Below are positions 9,108 through 17,154 of a stretch of 17,154 nucleotides of DNA, in pieces. The notes under the pieces are model-generated. The model worked only from the letters and a program-made list of their open reading frames with translations. It did not search any database and was not told where the DNA came from. Numbering within the stretch: position 1 is the stretch's first letter; every line of letters begins with the position of its first letter. Location: the NCBI GenBank assembly GCA_004325065.1, contig PITI01000197.1, forward strand, positions 1-17,154, given 5' to 3'. The position numbers were made by a program, and so were the translations under genes. Origin of the DNA: Hamiltosporidium magnivora (taxonomy: Eukaryota; Microsporidia; Dubosqiidae).

Positions 9108-9446
9108 TTTTTTTGGAATATTCTCTTTAAAAAATATTAAATACAATTCGATAAAAATGTTTTTTGATTACAAAGTAGCATTTATTTCGATTACTTAATT
9201 GTTATTTATAACATAAAATTGGTTTTTTCAATGATATTTGTCAACTTCAAATGTCGTTATTTTGTTTATTCATGCCTTATATTACGTTTTAACAGTAAAA
9301 TGTTTTACTTGTATTCCATTAATTATATTTTCCGAAATTTTATAATTTTATCTGTCTATTTAAAATTAAGATACAAATTTCTATATAGTTTGCTTTTAAA
9401 TACAATATTTCTCACTGAGTTATAAAGCGGTGAACATATTTTTAAT

Positions 9447-9860
9447 CTGGTAGAGAAGATAACCACATTAAAAACCATATGGCTAGCAGAGAGTGTGTAG
9501 AATTGGTGTGAAAATCATTCTTAACACTTTGGTAGGTATAAAACACACTAGAACAATAGGAAAATCCTTATGATTTTGATAACAACATCTCAAAAGAAAC
9601 AAATGTAAAAATAAAAGACTGTATCAAAAAAACCTGGCGTAAAAACCAGACTATGATTTATGAGACTTAAATGTAAGATGTCGGCAGGTAAAATAGAACC
9701 GGTGAATATGAAATGTTTTGACCGAAATCCGCTTTAATGAGAAGAAGAATAGACCCAGAAAATGCAGACATTAACCATCGACATAAAATATTGGCTTTGG
9801 TTTTTTCATTCTCTACACCATGAAGTAAAAAAGGACTGGAATAAGTAAGTCTAATAATTC
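9447..9860 (+). repeat. decayed coding element, copy 2
   Basis: From CTG 9447 the frame reads LVEKITTLKTIWLAE, matching copy 1 at 5500 with an in-frame 6-nt difference near the start. Shortly after the shared block a 1-nt shift moves the reading into another frame, where RIGVKIILNTLVGIK aligns with the LIGERIIV portion of copy 1. Further on, fragments such as RRRIDPENADINHRHKI (near 9740-9790) suggest that coding remnants reach at least 9800, interrupted by many stops. No ends, terminal repeats or duplications are recognisable, and the class of element is unknown. Confidence 0.5.
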
Positions 9861-9952
9861 CATAAAACTTAAGTCTTAACTAGTCTTATATAATTTTTTA
9901 TCTGTTAAAATTAGAGTTGTTTAATAAAAAAAACTAGAAACTTATACAACAA

Positions 9953-10255
9953 ATGGATTAACTTACACGCAAATTGCTCCAAAAAACTGCTTTGAGACAA
10001 AGAAAGCGCTCGACGCAAATAAATTTAAGTGAAAAGTAAGAAATGGGGATTAAAAATAGGTAATAAAACAAAAAAATAAAAAAAGAAAGCTGACCTAAAG
10101 CTCTAAAAAATTAAAATCAATTATATATGAAGAAGAAAAATATGCAGATTAAAAGAAACCTAATTTTTGTAGGAATTGCTCAAAAGCAGCTGATAATTCA
10201 GATATGCTAGACTAAAAATCAATACTTGAAACAGACATGGCGAGTTTATAAAATC
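9953..10255 (+). pseudogene. decayed retrotransposon gag-like remnant with partial zinc knuckle
   Basis: Near 10126-10201 one frame reads YEEEKYAD, a TAA stop, KKPNFCRNCSKAADNSDMLD. The FCRNCSKA part resembles the start of a CCHC zinc knuckle (CxxC, then Gly-His and a last Cys) as found in gag proteins, but here the Gly-His and last Cys are gone. The Cys codons lie at 10168-10170 and 10177-10179. Upstream, from ATG 9953, a different frame gives a basic peptide (LTRKLLQKTALRQRKRS) after a stop at codon 3. Several stops are TAA where a glutamine codon would fit. The knuckle assignment rests on a short motif. Confidence 0.35.
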
Positions 10256-11247
10256 CTACTTGAAATATCAAGAAATTATGGCCAGTACTTAAATTGGGGA
10301 AGAAAATTACTTTGTTTTACTTATCTGTGCATGATTAAGTCCGAGTCCAGGAGAATAACAGCTAGTTGTTTATAAAGGATGTAAAATTAGATTACTCGGC
10401 TTAGATAAATTATTTGTTTTAAATTCGAGTCTTATCCGCAAATTTTATAAGCATAATTTGCTATTTTATTATTTAAAACTTAATCGTAATATCTAGTTTC
10501 AAGATCATTTTTTATAATTTGAAACATATGCCTCGTTTAATTTATTCTAAAACCATTTAAGATTTTGTTTCGTTTGTATGCACTACAATTTACAAAATTT
10601 AAGTTGAACAATCTTAAAATAAATTTGACTTGATATCTTCAAAAATAAGCATACTTTTGGTACTTTAATCTTTGAAACTCTAACATTTATATTTATTGGA
10701 ATAATTCATATCCGTAATGAATATCTCAAATCTGTTTTAAACTAAACACAAAAGCTTGGGATTATATAAAAACATGTAATTTTGTTGTTACAAACATATT
10801 TACAACATATTGACTTTTTTATACTTCAGGAAGCCCATATTTGACTTATATATGCAGTTCCCAAAATAAAAAATATAACAAACAATGATCTAGGTTAATC
10901 TTATGGAATCATCTTTGGCATTATTAACTTAATATTTCAGGTTGACTTTTAAATAAATTTTGATTTCATTGATTGTATAACAAACATATACAATTAATAA
11001 TTTTAATCATTCAAAACCGATTATCAAATACCGATTATATACAATTTGCGGCATTTTTGTATTTTTTTCATTTACATTCAATTCGTTATACATCTCTTTA
11101 TAAACCTAGATTCAGAAGAGCGAGTACTTCGAAGGCTAAAAAATCTACTGCCTAAACTAATATCATGCAAGAAACACCCAATTTTACTTTGAAAAATGAT
11201 CTTTATTACACATTTTCCCGTAAAAATATAGTATTTGGGTTTACATT
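10256..11247. other. intergenic AT-rich sequence, no supported gene
   Basis: No frame here has both an ATG and a convincing peptide. At 10973-11155 a plus-strand frame without any Met ends in a basic stretch (PRFRRASTSKAKKSTA), and an overlapping frame reads LDSEERVLRRLKNLLPKLI near 11107-11163. Either could be a coding remnant, but neither can be supported as a gene. Confidence 0.5.
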
Positions 11248-11439
11248 TTATTTTTGTTGTTCTGAATCAGTTTGAGACATGTCTTTAAGATAAACTAGAT
11301 AAACGTCAGTTGAACCAAGCTTTTCATTATATCTTTTTAAAGCTATTAATTTTGCAAATCTATAAAGATATTTAGACGTAATAGTAAGCTTCCTTTTGAG
11401 GAAATTATAAATATCAGAAACACTATCCGCTTTTCCCAA
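11248..11439 (-). CDS. 63-codon frame without ATG; possible exon or remnant
   Basis: The frame has a balanced, protein-like sequence (LGKADSVSDIYNFLKRKL, then ITSKYLYRFAKLIALKRYN and a polar end DMSQTDSEQQK) but no in-frame ATG: upstream it meets TAA within 21 nt of the TTG at 11439. It may be the last exon of an intron-containing gene, a frameshifted gene, or a relic. The middle and end recall loosely the C-terminal half of ribosomal protein eL22, but the match is weak and I do not assign it. No clear acceptor lies just upstream. Confidence 0.25.
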   Translation of the reverse strand: MGKADSVSDIYNFLKRKLTITSKYLYRFAKLIALKRYNEKLGSTDVYLVYLKDMSQTDSEQQK

Positions 11440-12023
11440 AAAAATATACCAAGAAATTTATAAACTTATTAAGATAAGGAATAGGGATTATAAATCAATT
11501 TCATAGCTATAATCAGACAAAGATTTTAGCAATAAATCCAGGCTTCTTTTTTTGTTTCACATTTTAGGCCTACATTTCATCACATTTAATCATTTGTTCG
11601 TTGATATAATTTTAGGATAACTTATAAATATAAAAGACTGGAATAGCTTAAGATACTATCTATTAACGAAATTGTTTTCAAACCATATAAATGATCTATT
11701 TACAAAGAAATTTTAAGGAGGAAATCTTTTTAAGTAAAACTAGAATATTCTATTTTGTTATCAAATTTAAAACCAGTCATTTTTTTAGTTTATTTATAAA
11801 TTTTTGACTATGATAACCGCTTTCTTCTATCTAATGCTTTATAAGGCTATCATTAGAAGATTTTAACTTTTGATTTGTTTTGGAGAAGGTAACATATAGA
11901 ATCACTATTGTATCAACCAGAATTCATGCTTCTAAAACATTTGTTATACCTTAAATATAAAAATTACATTGACATGGATAATGAATGTACTAAGAAGATA
12001 TATTAACTAATATTAAATACCTA

Positions 12024-12665
12024 GATGTGAATTGGAACGAATGAACAGTCATGATTCTTATCATGAATCCAATATATTCACGGATTAAACAAAACATGTT
12101 TAGCTATCTGGAGACGTATAAAGAATGTCAATAGATAGAGCAGCTACTAAAATCTTTAAATTTGCACTTAAATGTAAGGTGTGAATATATATATTACAAA
12201 AAAGATGCTTAGTTGATGTTAATTAGAATCTAGGGAAATAATTTGCTAGGATGAAGAGTTTGAGCAAATGCAAAAATGTGGAAGAGAACAGAAAGTAAAG
12301 TTGAATTATTGTCAAAATTTAGAACCCAACTTTCCAAGTACTCTATCACTGCGTACTATGTAAATTCAAAAAAATTAGACGATCTAATGTTTATTACATC
12401 TTTTTACACTCCCCTTCTCCGATCATGGTGGGAGCAGAATTGGCTTGGAGTATTCTCTGCTCGTCGTAAGAGGCTAATAAAAGGGACTGATCATCCAGGG
12501 TGGCCATAGGGTTAACAATCCACTCTTTTAGACCACCTTGTCGCGGAACCCAAAAAAGTAAACAAATCCACCGGAAAAAGACCAGTAGGCGGTATTACAA
12601 AGGGCGGACAAGTCTCGGGCATGGTTAAAGTGACGAAGATGATTTTACACTTTTATTTCGATTTT
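12024..12665 (+). pseudogene. relic coding region, comparatively GC-rich, unknown family
   Basis: One frame runs through 214 codons with eight internal stops: TGA 12042, TAG 12132, TAG 12210, TAG 12231, TGA 12252, TGA 12261, TAG 12507 and TAA 12513. The part from 12264 to 12665 has only the two adjacent stops and reads like protein, e.g. LLRSWWEQNWLGVFSARRK and KSTGKRPVGGITKGG. GC content around 12400-12640 is visibly higher than in the flanks. A 7-bp inverted repeat (12432-12438 with 12456-12462) sits in the GC-rich part, so a structured RNA is an alternative. Foreign or mobile-element origin is plausible. I recognise no family. Confidence 0.35.
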
Positions 12666-12666
12666 T

Positions 12667-14186
12667 AAGCGTATTTTCATATCTATATACACCGTATGTT
12701 ATAAAATAGTTGCAATCTAGCCAATTCAATTTGTATCAATATTTTAGCGAAATTTTAACTTACTAATTATCAATCTCTAATAGAAAATGCTCATTAAAGT
12801 CTTTTTGTTTCGATCAGTGCTTTTAAAGTTAATTTTGCTGATTATTTTATATAATATCAATCAATTTAATATTCTGAGTTATACAATGACGGCATCGACC
12901 AAATAAACATGTTAAAAGAAACAAGATAAAATCGATTTCTCTTATGCTTTTCCTGGAATTATTGCCATATCTACACTATTAAATGAGAAGTTTTTAATCT
13001 AGTAATAACAAGGAGGATATTAAATCTTAATTAAACTCACTGGTTTTGTATATCTTATTTAACATTTTAAGTAAAACATGTGCCGAATCTGAAAAAGTAG
13101 AAGAAATTACATCTGGGCTGTATTAACAAAATTCAAGATATTTTGTGATTAAGCTGGATATTTCATTTTATAAGAAAATATTAAAAATATTTTGACTCAT
13201 TCGAGAATTGGTTACAGGTATAACTCTATTATGATAAAAATATGTTTCTTGAAAGATGCATACTATTAAAATACAAGCGAGTTAATATATACTTAGATCG
13301 TTTTTTAATCCTGAGTATTTTGCTATGAATCAGGAAGATACGCGTTTTAAATACTTTTCGTAATTTTATTAGCTTTCTCTGCCTTTTTTATATTGTAAAT
13401 CAAACACTTACTAGTCTTTTTATTAAACCCAATACTTATAAAAGTTAATCCAATATCTGTTACAAAGAATTTAAATTTAATAGATGCACACAATTGAAAT
13501 ATAATATTGTATTACAAGAAAAGGAAAATCAAAAATGATAAAAGATTTACAAAAATTACATTTATAGAAATATTATAATTAGCAATTTACTTCCAGAATA
13601 ATTTCGAAAAAGGATATAAATATAGAGTCGATAATACTTTACTCGTAATCTTTACTCATTGTTTTGAATTTAAATATATTTTTTTCTACCAATCATAATA
13701 TTTTAGAAATATATTTTTTTTTTAAAAATCAAAAATCAGATATTTTAATCAAGTTGGTTCAAACATGATATCAGAAAATAATCAAAAGTGATTTAAAGAA
13801 TCTATTTTTTTGAGAAATTAAATTATTTAGAAGTGAAATCAAAAGTATTTTATAAAAAAATGGTAAAAGATAGTTCGTAAATCTTTAAATGATAAATAAA
13901 ATAATTATAAGAAAGTATATTAGAAAAAAAATGGTTAAGCAATTCAGCAATCGCTAAACTAGAAGAAGAATAATAAATGAGAGTATATTAGCAAAATTAT
14001 AAGAAGATATCATAGAAAAATCTTTTACGAGAGCAGAAACCATTCTATAATGTATATAAATGAATTATAATAAAAAAACAAGTAACAAATCTCGATTTTG
14101 GAAAATATGAAACAACTTTTTAAAATTTCTTTAGCAATAAAGAAATAGAAAATGTGACTAAAATATGTTTTTAATTTAGAAATTTA
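12667..14186. other. intergenic AT-rich sequence with weak coding remnants
   Basis: Mostly low-complexity AT-rich DNA. A frame from ATG 13931 gives a basic, helix-like peptide (e.g. TRRRIINESILAKL and EDIIEKSFTRAETIL) broken by TAA at 13955, 14000 and 14048. Another from ATG 13535 starts MIKDLQKLHL and then stops. These may be decayed coding sequence, but composition alone could give such strings. No RNA gene or repeat was identified. Confidence 0.4.
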
Positions 14187-15869
14187 TCAGTAAAGTCCTT
14201 TTTTTATCAAAATGCGATATTTTTTTACAACATCTCTTGAAACAAAACCATCCTCCATAAGCAAAAACCCATATTTTATTATAACTTCCTTGCGTATTTC
14301 TCTGTCTCCCTCCTTCAATAATTCAAAAATGCTTGCAAGAAGTGCATCTTGCTCTCTCGGACCTTCAGTCCAGCCATACAAAAGTGGAAACAAAAATGAT
14401 GCTGCAATTGTTGAATTATCCACATCATTTACATCCAAAAGTTTCACGAAAAACATACCGAATCCTTCTAAAATATCAAAAGTGGAGGCATTCCAGACAA
14501 TTCTAAGCAATGAAATCTGTTTTCGCGCATCTTCAAAATCTATTTTATTTAAATCCACAGCGACCACATTTATATCCAAATACGTGAGAAAATCATCAAA
14601 AAAAGACTTTGGATTTTTTTCAGTAATATCTTCTTCTTGTTCTATAATTTCAACAGTATAGTCTCTACTAAATTGAACCAAAGAAGAATCTTCTTTACAA
14701 ACCAATATAGAATTTTCAAATTCCCCGGAAAATTTCAAACCGTCCCATATAATACATTTATCTGCTTTTCCTTCGAATTCACAATTATTCCCAAAAACTG
14801 TAGAATTTACCAAAGAAGATTCTTTTATTTTAGTTTGAAAACCTATAACAGAATCAACTACGTTTGTTTTATTTTCATAAAAATTTTCTAAAATATAATT
14901 TCCGTTATTTTTTTTATATTTCAGAATATTGTCTTGATTTGAAGAAATTATAAATTTTTCCAATTCAAAAGAATGAACTTTTCCTTTTCTAATATCATCA
15001 TTAAATTGAAAATAATCTTCTACAGTTGAAATTACTTTTGAATAAACTGAATTCTTTAAAGATAAATTACTGATTTTTTCTAAGGAATCTACATGTGTAT
15101 TTTCACATTCATAATACAAAATTTTATATTCGTAGACATTAAATGCCAAAATTCCAATTAAAAAATCCTCAATCGTTTTAAAATCGAAATGTTCAGTAAA
15201 AAGTGGAAAGAATCTGTGATCTATTACAAAAATTCCAGGAGAATTAAAATTTGTACAAAAATCGAGATGTGTGTGTGCTTCTATCGCCCCATAAAATGCT
15301 TCTGTAAAATCACAATTATTTGTAACTCTGTCGTAAAACAAAATACCCTTCTCTTGAGTTCGCCCAAGCATCACCATTTTTTTATCTGTATTTTCTTTTT
15401 TAGACAAAAAAATTGTCATCAAAACATTTGAGTCCTTCATCACAGCTGTCTTGTGAAATGTTAAAAGTTTTTTAAGATTCAATGTTGTAAAATGATTTGC
15501 ATACATAACAAGCAAGTTCTCGACTTCCACATCTTTTTCGTCCAATTCTCTCATAAAATCAGCAAAATTTTTTCCATCAATACTTACAAATTTGATATTA
15601 ATGCAACGGTTTTTTGAATTTTTAAAATATTCACACAAAACAGGCAACGACACACCAGCAGCCAAGTAAACATCCGTAAATTTACTATCCTCCAACATCT
15701 TTACAATATATTCTATTAAAGGAACATTTGAAATAGGAAATAACGCAATATTTTTCTTAGAATTTATCATCTCAATCGGAATAACGTGCTCATTATAATA
15801 GTCACATATTAACAGTACAGAATTATTTTTTAAACGTCTCATTTTATTTAGATCTTGAAATACAACCAT
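14187..15869 (-). CDS. GCD6: translation initiation factor eIF2B, epsilon (catalytic) subunit
   Basis: Catalytic subunit of the guanine-nucleotide exchange factor that reloads eIF2 with GTP, the control point of translation initiation. The 560-aa protein has three parts. An N-terminal nucleotidyltransferase-like domain begins with VLLICDYYNEHVIPI and FPISNVPLIEYIVKMLEDS. Around residues 338-395 comes a short left-handed beta-helix of hexapeptide-like repeats (e.g. DSVIGFQTKIKESSLVNSTV). The C-terminal W2/HEAT domain, about residues 430-560 with Trp459, carries exchange activity and marks epsilon rather than gamma; it includes LYGWTEGPREQDALL. Yeast Gcd6 has 712 residues, so this copy is reduced, as microsporidian proteins often are. 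I prefer ATG 15869 over the in-frame ATG 15842 because a CCCC motif lies 14-17 nt before the former. The gene is intact and stands alone. Confidence 0.93.
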   Translation of the reverse strand: MVVFQDLNKMRRLKNNSVLLICDYYNEHVIPIEMINSKKNIALFPISNVPLIEYIVKMLEDSKFTDVYLAAGVSLPVLCEYFKNSKNRCINIKFVSIDGKNFADFMRELDEKDVEVENLLVMYANHFTTLNLKKLLTFHKTAVMKDSNVLMTIFLSKKENTDKKMVMLGRTQEKGILFYDRVTNNCDFTEAFYGAIEAHTHLDFCTNFNSPGIFVIDHRFFPLFTEHFDFKTIEDFLIGILAFNVYEYKILYYECENTHVDSLEKISNLSLKNSVYSKVISTVEDYFQFNDDIRKGKVHSFELEKFIISSNQDNILKYKKNNGNYILENFYENKTNVVDSVIGFQTKIKESSLVNSTVFGNNCEFEGKADKCIIWDGLKFSGEFENSILVCKEDSSLVQFSRDYTVEIIEQEEDITEKNPKSFFDDFLTYLDINVVAVDLNKIDFEDARKQISLLRIVWNASTFDILEGFGMFFVKLLDVNDVDNSTIAASFLFPLLYGWTEGPREQDALLASIFELLKEGDREIRKEVIIKYGFLLMEDGFVSRDVVKKYRILIKKGLY

Positions 15870-15882
15870 TATAATATTTTAA

Positions 15883-15886
15883 GGGG
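15883..15886 (-). promoter_or_regulatory. CCCC motif upstream of the eIF2B epsilon start
   Basis: On the minus strand CACCCCTT places four C residues 14-17 nt before ATG 15869, in a leader otherwise almost free of G and C. It matches the C-triplet signal described upstream of microsporidian genes and the one before the SERCA gene here. It supports the more upstream of the two possible start codons. Confidence 0.5.
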
Positions 15887-16183
15887 TGTACTTTTATTGG
15901 TTCATTTTGCGAAAAAAAATATTTTTTTTTGATACAAAATTTTAGATAACAAATTTAAATTACAACTAGAAAATGAATATTTGAAATTCTTTTTGGTTTT
16001 AAAATTGCTTAAAAATCAAAAAAAGGATTTTTTTATTTTATTTTTTTACTGAAATTTTATGACACTTTATCGATATTTTTATCTTGATTCGTTTTTAATT
16101 AAATTAAAAAATAAAAATATTTTTAAAAAAACAAAAAGAATAATAAATGTGTTCTATACTCTTGAAAAGTTATTTCCACTAAT

Positions 16184-16217
16184 AAAAGTATCTCTATTAT
16201 AAAAGTAGCTCTATTAT
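16184..16217. repeat. 17-bp tandem duplication
   Basis: AAAAGTATCTCTATTAT (16184-16200) is followed directly by AAAAGTAGCTCTATTAT (16201-16217), with one mismatch. Function is unknown; it is likely a replication-slippage product. Confidence 0.8.
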
Positions 16218-16515
16218 CAGAGTATTTTTGCACTTTTAAAAAATATTTTTAAGCTAAAAATTTAATTACTTTCTAATTATTTTAATCAGAAAATATTTCA
16301 ATATTTTAAATGCTTTTTTAAACTAAGAATAAAATCACTTCTAAACACTAAATGATAAGAAAATATTTCTAATTCTCTTTTTATCATTTTAAAACTAATT
16401 AGTTTTACTTTCCAATTATTTAAAAAGAAAGTATTACTACTTTTAAAACTAAAATTTGTTTAAAATTCATTTATTTTCAAAATAAAATTATGATAGAAAA
16501 ATCAAAAAGATCTGA

Positions 16516-16548
16516 GAAAATAAAAGAAAAAAAGAAAATAAAAGAAAA
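16516..16548. repeat. 18-bp purine-rich tandem repeat
   Basis: GAAAATAAAAGAAAA occurs at 16516-16530 and again at 16534-16548 (period 18) within a tract that is nearly all A and G on the plus strand. It looks like simple-sequence expansion, or a poly(dA)-like nucleosome-free tract. Confidence 0.75.
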
Positions 16549-16631
16549 TCGAAAATATTTTCTATTTTTAGTTAAAAAAATCAAAATTTAAATTAAAAAA
16601 ATATTTTTTCCAAATTAAATAAAAAATATTG

Positions 16632-16687
16632 TAAAGTGTTAACCAATATATTAGAATATTCTAATTTATATTTTTTATAACACTTTA
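16632..16687. repeat. nested inverted repeat
   Basis: TAAAGTGTTA (16632-16641) is the reverse complement of TAACACTTTA (16678-16687). Between them lies a perfect 14-bp palindrome, TTAGAATATTCTAA (16651-16664). Together they could extrude as a cruciform or fold as a two-stem RNA. There is no GC-rich stem and no U-run typical of a terminator. Confidence 0.65.
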
Positions 16688-16705
16688 TATTACATAATAT
16701 ATGTA

Positions 16706-16866
16706 AATTTTTTAATCTATCATAGCTTATATTATAATCTAGTAAATACATTTCTTTTATTTATAGATGAACCAAAATAACAAATAAAATTTTTAATCTA
16801 TCATAACTTTATTGTAAGTGTATTAAATATATTTCTGTAATCATTAGATGAATCAAAATCTTAATT
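16706..16866. repeat. diverged 81-bp tandem duplication
   Basis: TTTAATCTATCATA occurs at 16711 and 16792, and AGATGAACCAAAAT at 16765 recurs as AGATGAATCAAAAT at 16846. Both pairs are 81 bp apart, so this is an ungapped two-unit tandem duplication that has since diverged, mostly in its middle part. Neither unit contains an open reading frame. Confidence 0.75.
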
Positions 16867-17028
16867 GCTTAAAAAAGTTTCAAATTATTTAAGAATTTAT
16901 ATTTTAATTAGATTTATATTCAATTCTGCTTTACTTATGATTCTATAAAAAATCAGAATGGAAATCATATTTTTGTATACGAATTAACACTAAATAATTT
17001 ACAATTTTATAATTTTAATTTGAAATAT

Positions 17029-17154
17029 ATGACATGGGTAGAAAGAAAAATGTTAGCAGCGAAATATCGAAAATACCAAAATAAAGGCTGCAAACGACGC
17101 TGATGAGGTGAAGAAGAGTGATAGTGAGGTACAAAAATGTAAGCTACACCCACC
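17029..17154 (+). other. possible gene start or relic at the window edge
   Basis: After more than 1 kb of AT-rich spacer the composition changes to less AT-rich, coding-like sequence that runs off the window. ATG 17029 gives MTWVERKMLAAKYRKYQNK and a stop at 17101. A second frame, open from 17057 to the end, reads KAANDADEVKKSDSEVQK. The two would join through one frameshift, so this may be a broken repeat-family gene or the start of a gene whose true frame cannot be seen here. Confidence 0.3.

Larger units (their letters stand above)
15870..17028. other. AT-rich intergenic sequence with tandem repeats
   Basis: About 1.2 kb of extremely AT-rich DNA upstream of the eIF2B epsilon gene. It holds three short tandem duplications and a nested hairpin, listed separately, but no frame of useful length and no RNA-gene signature. 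Confidence 0.6.

Noticed and set aside
9219..9425. Plus-strand frame of 68 codons, hydrophobic
   Set aside because: Composition is almost only Phe, Leu, Ile, Tyr, Asn and Ser, as expected by chance in AT-rich DNA. The only ATG gives 64 codons and there is no domain or neighbour support.
9845..9883. GTAAGT ... TTAACTAG, intron-like 39-nt segment
   Set aside because: The flanking sequence has no open frame to be joined, so the match is probably chance inside relic DNA.
10360..10440. tRNA-like TTCGAGTC string near 10423
   Set aside because: No acceptor stem, D-arm or anticodon arm can be paired around it.
10973..11155. Plus-strand frame ending in a basic peptide
   Set aside because: It contains no Met, has TGA directly upstream and no AG acceptor before 11100, so neither a start nor a splice junction can be supported.
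8360..14060. Reading TAA as glutamine (altered genetic code)
   Set aside because: The intact genes nearby end in TAA and use ordinary sense codons, so decay of relics explains the in-frame TAA codons better.
14212..15431. Plus-strand open frames inside the eIF2B epsilon gene (149, 84 and 80 codons)
   Set aside because: They lie antisense to a clearly assigned gene and have Ser/Lys/Phe-rich mirror composition without domains.

Overview
The window looks like nuclear DNA of a microsporidian, an intracellular fungal-lineage parasite. Evidence seen: very AT-rich sequence, a few compact eukaryotic genes separated by kilobase-scale AT-rich spacers, C-rich (CCC) motifs 10-17 nt upstream of two start codons, a probable 20-nt GT-AG intron with a CTAAT branch-like motif almost touching its acceptor, and scattered decayed coding sequence. 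The sparse layout suits one of the larger, repeat-bearing microsporidian genomes rather than the compact Encephalitozoon type. The species cannot be named from sequence alone.

Layout. At 31-3015 (minus) lies a complete SERCA-type calcium pump with every classical Ca2+ ligand residue conserved. A 1.7 kb AT-rich spacer follows. At 4727-5290 (minus) is an unrecognised 187-aa protein, divergent from a 44-codon ORF at 5362-5496 that stops just before decayed sequence. At 6593-7696 (minus) is an ankyrin-repeat DHHC protein S-acyltransferase. Divergent from it, 7977-8296 (plus) reads as a two-exon gene for a small SWIM zinc-finger protein resembling SWS1/ZSWIM7/Shu2. From 8360 to about 14100 the DNA is mostly relic: a broken acidic reading frame, a small 89-aa helical ORF on the minus strand (8838-9107), a second diverged copy of the element at 5500, a gag-like zinc-knuckle remnant near 10168, and a comparatively GC-rich relic frame at about 12.26-12.67 kb. 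At 14187-15869 (minus) is the catalytic epsilon subunit of eIF2B. The right end is AT-rich sequence with short tandem repeats and a nested hairpin; a possible gene start or relic runs off the window at 17029.

The four recognised genes are unlinked housekeeping functions: calcium pumping, protein palmitoylation, recombinational repair and translation initiation. Nothing suggests an operon. The best candidates for new biology are the intron-split SWS1-like gene with an unusually tight zinc motif, and the two diverged copies at 5.5 and 9.45 kb. Their shared block differs almost only at synonymous positions, so both descend from a protein-coding element that I cannot name.
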